Source: Candidatus Mcinerneyibacteriota bacterium
Lineage (GTDB): Bacteria; AUK180; JAQVHJ01
Length of the DNA stretch: 9,060 nucleotides
Direction of reading: 5' to 3'
Assembly (NCBI GenBank): GCA_030630935.1
Contig: DAOVMD010000095.1
Span: 1-9,060, forward strand
Shown: piece after piece, positions 1 through 5,742 of the stretch
Position numbering within the stretch: the stretch's first letter is position 1
Layout of the letters: every line of letters begins with the position of its first letter
Position numbers and translations under genes: made by a program
Notes under the pieces: generated by a model
The model's input: the letters and a program-made list of their open reading frames with translations, nothing else
Told to the model about the DNA's origin: nothing
Database searches by the model: none

Positions 1-554
1 TCCAGGACTTTCCTGAACTCATCCGTAATGAATCCCTTCGTCCATTTTGACCCGTCATCAGTTGTGAGATAAAACTTTAACCTTGGATCCTTCAATCTCC
101 AAAACTCCACAAACTCCACCTCGGTCGTTACGCCATAGAAAACATCAAGCGTTTTAATATCCTTCTTCTTCAGAAGTTCCTTAATCAAAAACGCAAATGG
201 TGCATAACCTATCCCGCCTGCAACAATCGCAAGCTGTGAAAGTTTTTGTTTAAAATTAAACCCATTCCCAAACGGTCCGAGAAAATTCACATAATCACCT
301 ATTGCCTTCTGACTTAAATACTCTGTAGATTTCCCAACAACCTTAAATAGAATTTTTATATGTTTTTTATCATCATAGAAAAAATGAATACTGAAAGGCC
401 TGTTCAATAATCCTGAAGACCCGATATCCATCTCCAAAAACTGACCCGGCTTCGGAGAAATTCGTTTGCCCAATAAATTCATTTTAAAAAGGAATGTATT
501 TAATGCAACTTCTTTATTCTCAACAACCTGAACCCTGAAACTATTCCTGGCCAT
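1..554 (-). CDS. pyrK: PyrK, dihydroorotate dehydrogenase electron-transfer subunit (partial, C-terminus outside window)
   Basis: FAD/[2Fe-2S] subunit that passes electrons from dihydroorotate oxidation in PyrD to NAD+ in the class 1B enzyme. The visible 184 residues have a ferredoxin-reductase fold layout: PGQF at 36-39, the flavin-binding NRPFSI at 51-56 (families usually have RRPFSI), GPFGNGF at 93-99, the NAD-binding GGIGYAP at 113-119, then TTDDGS and KGFITD at 164-178. Usual length is about 255-260 residues, so the cysteine cluster that binds [2Fe-2S] lies beyond the window edge and cannot be checked. The start is the ATG at 554, which overlaps the pyrC end by 14 bases. The upstream Shine-Dalgarno match is weak (GGA about 10 bases away), so translation may depend on pyrC. 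Related flavin subunits of sulfide dehydrogenase or transhydrogenase look similar; the position directly after pyrC favours PyrK. Confidence 0.9.
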   Translation of the reverse strand, partial: MARNSFRVQVVENKEVALNTFLFKMNLLGKRISPKPGQFLEMDIGSSGLLNRPFSIHFFYDDKKHIKILFKVVGKSTEYLSQKAIGDYVNFLGPFGNGFNFKQKLSQLAIVAGGIGYAPFAFLIKELLKKKDIKTLDVFYGVTTEVEFVEFWRLKDPRLKFYLTTDDGSKWTKGFITDEFRKVL

Positions 555-1824
555 AAACAATATTTCCATCAACAATTGTCCACAGAACACAGCCTTCGAG
601 TTCCATGTTCAGGAACGGTGAGTTTTTACTCTTTCCAATTAAGGTTTCGGTATTAACCACCCACTTGCATCCCGGATGAATCACAGTAACATCAGCTGGT
701 GCACCTTCCATGAGACTTCCTCCTTCAAGGTCGAATAATTCAGCAGGGCGTGTTGACATTCTATCTATAATTTCCATCCAGGTCATTTTCTTGGTTTTAA
801 TAAAATATTTTACCATTGCTGACAATGCCGTTTCCAAACCAACTACCCCGAACGGTGCGAGTGAAAACTCTCTTTCCTTCTCATCAATCCTATGCGGAGC
901 ATGGTCAGTTGCAAGAATATCAATTACCCCATCTTTAAATCCGGCTTCCAATGCACGCCTGTCTGCTTCTGTTCGAAGCGGGGGTTTCATCTTTAAGTTT
1001 GAATCAAAACCCATTATGTCATTCTCATTAAAGATTAAATGATGCGGTGTAACTTCACATGTGATTTTTAATTTCTTTTTCTTTGCAGTTTTAAGAATTT
1101 CTAAGGTTCGCTTGGAAGAGATATGTGCAAAGTGAACCGGTGCATCGAAATATTCCGAGAGTAAAATATCTCTCGCAACGATTACGGTTTCAGATATTGA
1201 CGGAATCCCCGGGAGCCCTAATGCAGTTGAGACATAACCCTCGTTTACCTGCCCGCCTTTTGAAAGATTATAATCTTCTGCATGCTCAATAAGTTTCAGG
1301 TTGAACATCTTCAGATACTCAAGGGCATTTCTCATGATCGCAGAGTTTTGAATACAATTCCCGTCATCTGAAACTGCAACAATTCCTTCCATCATCATTC
1401 GACCTGTCTCAGCTAATTCCTTACCTTCGAGATTCTTAGTAATTGCACCGATAGGATAAACCTTACAAAAACTTTCTTTCCCCTTCTCAACAACATACCT
1501 GATACTGCTGACAGAATCCAGAACAGGTTCTGTATTAGGCATACATAGAACAGTTGTGAACCCGCCTTTCACAGCAGCGGCAGTACCTGAATAAATATCT
1601 TCCTTGTCTTCATAGCCCGGGTCACGGAGATGAGTATGTGCATCTATAAGACCGGGTGAAACAATACAGCCCTTTGCATCAAGCACCTTTGTGCTTTTTG
1701 TTACGCGTGTAATTTTTTTTCTGACCTTTTTTACTATGCCATTTTCAATCAGGATATCAAGGTTTTTATTTGTATTTGAAGATGGGTCAACAACCCTGCC
1801 GTTTTTTATTAATAGCTTATTCAT
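541..1824 (-). CDS. pyrC: Dihydroorotase, type I (PyrC)
   Basis: Zinc amidohydrolase that cyclises N-carbamoyl-L-aspartate to L-dihydroorotate, the third step of UMP synthesis in the cytoplasm. It is a 427-residue TIM-barrel protein with all expected metal and catalytic residues: DAHTHLRDPG at 61-70 (His63, His65), SDDG at 152-155 (Asp153), EHAED with His181, HISS with His234, and TDHAPH at 306-311 (Asp307). The numbering matches type I enzymes such as that of Aquifex almost exactly. The C-terminal part, from about 365, is the small beta domain typical of the superfamily (EGAPADVTV). The start ATG overlaps the end of pyrB by 8 bases and has a strong AGGAGG five bases upstream, inside pyrB. 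In Aquifex, type I dihydroorotase works as a complex with aspartate transcarbamoylase; adjacency and overlap with pyrB fit that but do not prove it. Confidence 0.97.
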   Translation of the reverse strand: MNKLLIKNGRVVDPSSNTNKNLDILIENGIVKKVRKKITRVTKSTKVLDAKGCIVSPGLIDAHTHLRDPGYEDKEDIYSGTAAAVKGGFTTVLCMPNTEPVLDSVSSIRYVVEKGKESFCKVYPIGAITKNLEGKELAETGRMMMEGIVAVSDDGNCIQNSAIMRNALEYLKMFNLKLIEHAEDYNLSKGGQVNEGYVSTALGLPGIPSISETVIVARDILLSEYFDAPVHFAHISSKRTLEILKTAKKKKLKITCEVTPHHLIFNENDIMGFDSNLKMKPPLRTEADRRALEAGFKDGVIDILATDHAPHRIDEKEREFSLAPFGVVGLETALSAMVKYFIKTKKMTWMEIIDRMSTRPAELFDLEGGSLMEGAPADVTVIHPGCKWVVNTETLIGKSKNSPFLNMELEGCVLWTIVDGNIVYGQE

Positions 1825-2752
1825 CTTTACCTCCTACCAGAAAATATAAAAGTGACATCCTGACTGCAACTCCATTCGTAACCTGCTCATCAATCACGGA
1901 ATATACAGAGTCCGCAACCTCCGATTCAATCTCCACACCACGGTTAATAGGACCAGGATGCATCAGAAGAACATCAGGTTTTGCAAGAGATAACCGCTCT
2001 CTGTTAATCTGGAAAAATTGTGCATACTCCAAAATTGTCGGGAGCAGTCCTTGTTTCTGGCGTTCAAATTGAATCCGCAAACCCATAACAACATCTGCAT
2101 CCGTGATGGCTTCTTCAACATTATACGTAACACTAACATTGAATTTCTCAATGTATCTCGGGAGTAACGTGGATGGACCGCATAAAACGACTTCTGCTCC
2201 AAGCCGGGTTAAACCTTCAATGTTAGACCTTACAACACGGCTGTGTTTAATGTCGCCTATGATCGCAACTTTCAAACCCTTAAACCCGCCCTTCTTCTCA
2301 TAAATAGTGTACATATCAAGAAGTGCCTGAGTAGGATGGGAATGGGCTCCGTCACCGCCGTTTAAGACCGCGCCTTTAATATACTTGGCCACAAGTTGGG
2401 CGGACCCGGGATAACTGTGACGCATTACAAAAACATCTGCTGCCATAGCTTCAAGAGTCCTGACAGTATCTTTCAATGACTCGGATTTCTTCAAACTGCT
2501 CGTGGATGCGGAAAAGTTTACAACATCCGCACTCAAACGCTTCGCTGCAAGCTCAAATGAAATCTTTGTCCGAGTCGAAGCTTCAAAGAATAAAAGAACA
2601 ACTGTCTTACCTCTTAAGGCAGGAACCTTTTTGATATCCCTTCCTAAAACTTCTTTGAAACTTTTTGCTTCTTCAAGAATCATTATAATCTCATCATTGG
2701 TTAAATCATCCATTGTAATGAGATGCCTGACTGCCTTTGCCTTAACTGTCAT
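1817..2752 (-). CDS. pyrB: Aspartate carbamoyltransferase catalytic chain (PyrB)
   Basis: Transfers the carbamoyl group from carbamoyl phosphate to L-aspartate, the committed step of pyrimidine synthesis. At 311 residues it has the usual catalytic-chain length. The N-terminal carbamoyl-phosphate domain shows FFEASTRT at 55-62 (Ser-Thr-Arg-Thr phosphate loop), a Ser/Lys loop around 84-92 contributed to the neighbouring active site, and HPTQALLD at 139-146. The C-terminal aspartate domain shows GDIKHSRVVRSN at 166-177, LRIQFERQ at 225-232 and HPGPINRGVEI at 265-275. The aspartate-binding pattern distinguishes it from ornithine carbamoyltransferase. No regulatory chain gene (pyrI) is seen in the window. 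The ATG has AAGGGAG nine bases upstream, and the gene follows pyrR after a 42-base gap. Co-transcription with pyrR suggests pyrimidine-responsive expression. Confidence 0.97.
   Translation of the reverse strand: MTVKAKAVRHLITMDDLTNDEIIMILEEAKSFKEVLGRDIKKVPALRGKTVVLLFFEASTRTKISFELAAKRLSADVVNFSASTSSLKKSESLKDTVRTLEAMAADVFVMRHSYPGSAQLVAKYIKGAVLNGGDGAHSHPTQALLDMYTIYEKKGGFKGLKVAIIGDIKHSRVVRSNIEGLTRLGAEVVLCGPSTLLPRYIEKFNVSVTYNVEEAITDADVVMGLRIQFERQKQGLLPTILEYAQFFQINRERLSLAKPDVLLMHPGPINRGVEIESEVADSVYSVIDEQVTNGVAVRMSLLYFLVGGKDE
1829..1835 (-). promoter_or_regulatory. Ribosome binding site of pyrC, inside the end of pyrB
   Basis: The minus strand reads AGGAGGT immediately before the spacer to the pyrC ATG at 1824. 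It is the strongest Shine-Dalgarno match in the pyr group and lies within the last codons of pyrB. It fixes the pyrC start and implies coupled or independent re-initiation at this overlap. Confidence 0.8.
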
Positions 2753-2794
2753 ACGACTTTACTCCCTTTAGTTATTTTTTAACTGCATTATTAA

Positions 2795-3628
2795 TTATTT
2801 CTTCTTTTTCTTACCTGATTTCTTGGTCCTTGTTTTAACTGACTGCTTTGCCTTTGTTTTGACTGACTGCTTCGCAGTCTTTTTTGCTTTTGTTCGAACC
2901 GGTTTCTTGACTGACTTTTTTGCCTTTGATTTTGCCGGGTTCTTAGCTTTTTTACTAACCAACTTTTTAGTTTTTGTTCGAGATGGGGTTTTACCTTTTT
3001 TACTAGCCAGCTTTGAAGTTTTTTTCCGAGCCTGGGTTTTACCCTTTTTTCTAGCCGGCTTTGAAGCCGGTTTGGCGGAAGATGGTTTTTCATCCCTGAC
3101 AATAATAAAGACACCGTACTTTTTATCGACCTCTTTTAATTTAACTTCAATTATCTCATTTCCTGCAGTTGGGATTTTTCTACCGATATAATTTCCCATG
3201 ATCGGCAGTTCTCTGTGACCACGGTCAATAAGTACTGCCACCTGAATACTTGCAGGTCTTCCAAAGTCCATGATCTCATCCAGGGCTGCCCTGATTGTTC
3301 TACCTGTATAAAGCACATCATCAACAAGAATAACATCCTTCCCGTTCAGATTAAACGGGATATCGGTTGCGTTCACCATCGGAGCATTCCCGATTGTAGA
3401 AAGGTCATCTCTATACAGAGTAATATCAAGAATTCCAAATGGAACGTTTGTATTCTCTGATGAATCAATCTCTTCCTTTAATATCCTGCCTATTGGAACT
3501 CCGCGTCTCTGAATTCCAAGAATCACAAGATTCTTTGCACCATTGGATTGTTCAATTATCTCATGTGCCAATCGTTTCAATGTCCTGAACATATCTGCCT
3601 TGGACATAATCTGAGCTTTTACTTTCAT
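2795..3628 (-). CDS. pyrR: PyrR bifunctional regulator / uracil phosphoribosyltransferase with a long basic C-terminal tail
   Basis: PyrR family proteins bind pyr mRNA in a UMP/PRPP-dependent way and also make UMP from uracil. Residues 1-180 are a complete PyrR core that aligns along its length with the roughly 180-residue Bacillus protein: KRLAHEII at 18-25, DITLYRDDL at 68-76, the PRPP loop VILVDDVLYTGRT at 99-111, and DRGHRELPI at 135-143. Residues 181-277 are an added tail with 39 Lys and 5 Arg in 97 residues, no Asp or Glu, no aromatic residue, and a Lys5 end. Four 16-residue repeats span 194-257. This composition resembles histone H1-like bacterial proteins and suggests nucleic-acid binding; that is inference. 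The start ATG has GAGGAGA five bases upstream. It is the first gene of the pyr group, preceded by a 500-base non-coding region. Confidence 0.95.
   Translation of the reverse strand: MKVKAQIMSKADMFRTLKRLAHEIIEQSNGAKNLVILGIQRRGVPIGRILKEEIDSSENTNVPFGILDITLYRDDLSTIGNAPMVNATDIPFNLNGKDVILVDDVLYTGRTIRAALDEIMDFGRPASIQVAVLIDRGHRELPIMGNYIGRKIPTAGNEIIEVKLKEVDKKYGVFIIVRDEKPSSAKPASKPARKKGKTQARKKTSKLASKKGKTPSRTKTKKLVSKKAKNPAKSKAKKSVKKPVRTKAKKTAKQSVKTKAKQSVKTRTKKSGKKKKK
2798..3088 (-). repeat. Lys-rich repeat tract encoding the PyrR tail
   Basis: The DNA for residues 181-277 is internally repetitive. Four units of 48 bases lie at 3002-3049, 2954-3001, 2906-2953 and 2858-2905 and encode 16-residue units. 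The first two begin with KKGKT, the third with KKAKN; all end near (S/K)xxS or QSVK. A shorter 24-base period follows at 2819-2866, encoding two SVKT-initiated octets. The frame is kept throughout, which argues for a translated tail rather than decayed sequence. The unit number may vary between strains because such tracts expand and contract by slippage or recombination. Confidence 0.8.
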
Positions 3629-3633
3629 TTATT

Positions 3634-3640
3634 TCTCCTC
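3634..3640 (-). promoter_or_regulatory. Ribosome binding site of pyrR
   Basis: GAGGAGA on the minus strand, five bases before the ATG at 3628. It selects this ATG over the in-frame Met codon at residue 8, which lacks a comparable site. The first seven residues also fit the usual PyrR N-terminus. Confidence 0.75.
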
Positions 3641-3655
3641 TTGTTTTTTCAGGTA

Positions 3656-3676
3656 CTGTGAAATTTTTATTCACAG
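3656..3676 (-). promoter_or_regulatory. Perfect 7-bp inverted repeat in the pyrR leader
   Basis: CTGTGAA and TTCACAG flank a 7-base A/T loop, 28 bases upstream of the pyrR ATG and about 15 bases before its Shine-Dalgarno site. As RNA it would form a small hairpin; as DNA it could be an operator. The arms recall CRP/FNR-family half sites (TGTGA/TCACA), but the spacing is nine bases rather than six, so assignment to that family is not supported. Confidence 0.45.
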
Positions 3677-3732
3677 AAATTTGTTATTTATCGAATAAAA
3701 CGATCTTTATTAAATATTTACTTGTCACTCCT

Positions 3733-3774
3733 AAAAAAGTTAAACAAACAAACTCGCTTCGCTCAAACTTTTTT
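3733..3774. repeat. A-tract/T-tract inverted repeat, possible weak bidirectional terminator
   Basis: AAAAAAGTT (3733-3741) and AACTTTTTT (3766-3774) form a perfect 9-bp stem around a 24-base loop holding one copy of the GCTTCGC motif. Either strand would give a stem ending in T residues. The stem is almost all A-T, so terminator function is uncertain. Confidence 0.35.
3754..3763. repeat. TCGCTTCGCT motif, copy 1
   Basis: Reverse complement of the 10-base motif at 3986-3995. The complementary strand contains GCGAAGC, a heptamer known from physical studies of DNA to form an exceptionally stable mini-hairpin. It sits in the loop of the 3733-3774 stem. Confidence 0.45.
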
Positions 3775-3781
3775 ATTCACC

Positions 3782-3799
3782 ACCCCGAAAAAACGGGGT
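3782..3799. repeat. GC hairpin, 6-bp stem
   Basis: ACCCCG and CGGGGT surround six A residues. The minus strand carries GAGTTTA just before it, the same lead-in as the next hairpin at 3811-3834, so the two look like diverged copies of one palindromic unit. No T run follows on either strand. Confidence 0.5.
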
Positions 3800-3810
3800 A
3801 AACTCTGGAC

Positions 3811-3834
3811 ATCCCGAAGCAAAAAGTTCGGGAT
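3811..3834. repeat. GC hairpin, 8-bp stem
   Basis: ATCCCGAA and TTCGGGAT form a perfect 8-bp stem with an 8-base loop. Short CCCGAA/TTCGGG palindromes of this kind are recalled as common between genes in several FCB-group genomes, so an interspersed palindromic repeat is as likely as a regulator specific to pyrR. Lack of a following T run argues against a terminator. Confidence 0.55.
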
Positions 3835-3865
3835 AAACTCCGAAAAAAACAAAACAAAAAATAAA

Positions 3866-3900
3866 CTAACCACTGATCTCACGGAACACACTGAAAAAAA
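3866..3900. repeat. Interspersed-repeat-like stretch (CCACTGATCTCACGGAACAC type)
   Basis: The stretch resembles the CCACAGAG...ACACAGAG-type sequence found between genes in many bacteria and often mis-translated as Thr/Glu/His-rich short proteins. CAGTG occurs twice on the minus strand 18 bases apart, and an A7 run closes the element. Recognition is from memory, not from a search. Confidence 0.4.
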
Positions 3901-3985
3901 CTATTGCTCTAAACCAAAGCAGTGAAATCTTTAATGCAAATCGGTTTATCAATTAATAATTATCAATCATAAATCATAAATGTGT

Positions 3986-3995
3986 AGCGAAGCGA
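3986..3995. repeat. AGCGAAGCGA motif, copy 2 (inverted relative to copy 1)
   Basis: Exact inverted copy of 3754-3763, about 220 bases away in the same intergenic region. The two could pair in a long transcript. More probably they belong to a family of short dispersed motifs; a genome-wide count would tell. Confidence 0.45.
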
Positions 3996-4128
3996 AACTA
4001 TGTCAAAGAACTGATTTATATTAAATCATCTTATTAATGAACTTTCGAAACTGCATAAGTAAGAAAAGAGCTTCTTCATATATATACTTTTAAGGTAGTT
4101 TCATTTTCATATTCTTTCATAGCATTTT

Positions 4129-5742
4129 TCAAACCTCTTGTTTTTTCAGCATTGCTTCTGCAAAACCCACAAAAAGCGGGTGCGGTGTTAGTGGTCGGGA
4201 TTGAAATTCAGGGTGGAATTGACATCCAATGAAGAATGGATGATCCTTCAGCTCTACAATCTCAACCAGGTTATTTTTTGGACAGACTCCGGAGACCAAT
4301 AAACCATTTTCAATAAAATCCTTTTTATAATCATTATTAAATTCGTATCTATGTCTGTGTCTCTCCAGAATCAGGTTTGTATCATATAATTTATAAGCGG
4401 TTGAATTTTTCTTAAGTTTACACGGGAAAGACCCAAGCCGCATCGTCCCGCCCTTACTGTTAATATCCTTTTGAGTCTCCTGCAGATCGATTACGGGGAA
4501 CTTTGTTTTCTCATCCCACTCTGTGGAGTTTGCATCTTTAAGTTTACAAACATTCCTGGCAAACTCAATTACTGCAGCCTGCATTCCCAGGCAAATCCCG
4601 AGGAACGGCAGATTATTCTCGCGTGCAAATTGCACCGCATTAATCTTCCCTTCAATTCCTCTCATTCCAAACCCACCGGGTACAAGAATCCCGTCAATAT
4701 CTTTAAGGTCTTTTTCGAAACCGTCTTTCTCCAGTGACTCTGACTCGATCCATTTTATCTCTGCTTTTGCATTGAAAAAAGCAGCAGCATGAATCAAGGA
4801 TTGCGTAATACTTTTATATGAATCTACAATATTTGTGTATTTCCCAACAACTCCAATTTTAATTGTTTTTTTCGGCTCAATTAATTTCTTTACAAAAACC
4901 TTCCAATTCTGCAGAATTTTATTTGATGTATCCTTTGGTTTAATATCTAATAATTTCATAATCCTCTTTTCAATTAACCTTTTCGAAAGTATAATAGGTA
5001 CATAATATGTCGTTGTCACATCAGGAATGGGAATCACATGATCAACCGGAACATTGCAGAATAAAGATATCTTCTCCTTAACTTCCTTCCCAATATCTAC
5101 GGATGACCTGCATAAAAGGATATCAGGCTGGATACCTATTCTTCTTAATTCATTCACGCTATGCTGAGTTGGTTTTGTCTTCACTTCACCAATCGTTTCG
5201 AGGAATGGAACAAGGGTCAGGTGAATATAAAGAACATCTGTTCTTTTGAAATCAAGCCTGAACTGCCTGATCGCTTCGAGAAACGGTTGGCTTTCAATAT
5301 CTCCGACCGTGCCCCCGACTTCTGCAATTAAAATGTCCGGGGCATCCTTCTTCATTAAATAATGAAGTGAATCTTTAATTGCATTTGTAATATGTGGAAC
5401 TACCTGAACCGTATTACCCAAAAAATCGCCCCTGCGCTCCTTCTTAATTACAGAGAAATAAATCTTACCCGTTGTAACATTATTACTTGCGCTCGTATCC
5501 TTATCAAGAAATCTTTCGTAATGCCCGAGGTCAAGGTCTGTCTCTGCCCCGTCAACTGTAACAAATACTTCCCCGTGCTGGAACGGGTTCATTGTTCCCG
5601 AATCAACATTTATATACGGATCAAACTTTAACATTGACACGTCAAAACCTAAATTACGTAACAACATCCCAATTGACGCAGCGGAAATACCTTTCCCGAG
5701 CGATGACACAACTCCACCGGTTACAAAAATGAATTTTTTCAT
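4129..5742 (-). CDS. pyrG: CTP synthase (PyrG)
   Basis: Makes CTP from UTP, ATP and glutamine. The 537-residue protein has both family domains. The N-terminal synthetase domain has GGVVSSLGKGIS at 9-20, DPYINVDSGTMNPFQHGEVF at 41-60, the ERRGDFLGNTVQVVPHIT segment at 102-119 and EVGGTVGDIES at 141-151. The C-terminal class I glutamine amidotransferase domain, from about 295, has GGFGMRG at 356-362, the nucleophile loop GICLGMQ at 382-388 (Cys384), and HPEF at 510-513 (His510, Glu512). Length and triad are normal. The ATG overlaps the purD stop in an ATGA arrangement, with AAGGA seven bases upstream. It is the last gene of the purine group, so CTP synthesis appears co-expressed with purine synthesis rather than with the pyr group next door. 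Confidence 0.98.
   Translation of the reverse strand: MKKFIFVTGGVVSSLGKGISAASIGMLLRNLGFDVSMLKFDPYINVDSGTMNPFQHGEVFVTVDGAETDLDLGHYERFLDKDTSASNNVTTGKIYFSVIKKERRGDFLGNTVQVVPHITNAIKDSLHYLMKKDAPDILIAEVGGTVGDIESQPFLEAIRQFRLDFKRTDVLYIHLTLVPFLETIGEVKTKPTQHSVNELRRIGIQPDILLCRSSVDIGKEVKEKISLFCNVPVDHVIPIPDVTTTYYVPIILSKRLIEKRIMKLLDIKPKDTSNKILQNWKVFVKKLIEPKKTIKIGVVGKYTNIVDSYKSITQSLIHAAAFFNAKAEIKWIESESLEKDGFEKDLKDIDGILVPGGFGMRGIEGKINAVQFARENNLPFLGICLGMQAAVIEFARNVCKLKDANSTEWDEKTKFPVIDLQETQKDINSKGGTMRLGSFPCKLKKNSTAYKLYDTNLILERHRHRYEFNNDYKKDFIENGLLVSGVCPKNNLVEIVELKDHPFFIGCQFHPEFQSRPLTPHPLFVGFAEAMLKKQEV

Larger units (their letters stand above)
3629..4128. other. 500-base intergenic region between pyrG and pyrR (leader/promoter region of the pyr group)
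   Basis: No gene on either strand is convincing here. The region separates the two operons, so it should hold the end of the purA-pyrG transcript and the promoter of the pyr group. It contains a 7-bp inverted repeat near pyrR, an A/T-tract stem, two GC hairpins, two inverted copies of a 10-base motif, an interspersed-repeat-like stretch, and an AT-rich part around 3940-3980 with repeated TTGATA and TTATGA words. I see no GC-rich stem followed by a long T run after pyrG, so no intrinsic terminator can be placed with confidence. No promoter could be assigned reliably. A classical PyrR antiterminator/terminator set is not recognisable. Confidence 0.7.

Noticed and set aside
2791-3114. Minus-strand 107-codon frame overlapping the pyrR tail, rich in Lys, Arg and Gln
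   Set aside because: It is a shifted reading of the same repetitive DNA; the pyrR frame is continuous with the conserved core and better supported.
2823-3191. Plus-strand open frame of 122 codons coding a hydrophobic Phe/Leu-rich protein that looks like a membrane protein
   Set aside because: It is the complement of the Lys-rich pyrR tail (AAA/AAG read backwards gives Phe/Leu) and has no ribosome binding site or family resemblance.
3656-3676. CRP/FNR-type operator reading of the TGTGA...TCACA palindrome
   Set aside because: The half-sites are separated by nine bases instead of six, so helical phasing does not fit that family.
3803-3810. GTCCAGAG on the minus strand, a partial match to the PyrR-binding loop consensus ARUCCNGNGAGGYU
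   Set aside because: Only the UCCNGNG part fits; the following AGGYU is replaced by TTTAC, and the site lies between two hairpins rather than in a stem-loop of the expected shape.
3894-3921. Short stem TGCT/AGCA followed by a T7 run on the minus strand as the terminator of the purine group
   Set aside because: The stem is only four base pairs with a nine-base loop, and it lies about 210 bases after pyrG; too weak to call.
3722-3925. Plus-strand open frame of 67 codons in the intergenic region, with a Thr/Glu/His-rich end
   Set aside because: It runs across hairpins and repeat-like DNA, and its end is the typical false translation of a common intergenic repeat; no ribosome binding site is convincing.
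4001-4006. Perfect TTGACA on the minus strand as a -35 box for the pyr group
   Set aside because: The only good -10-like hexamer (TATGAT) is 22 bases away, too far for a standard promoter, and the site is about 375 bases upstream of pyrR.
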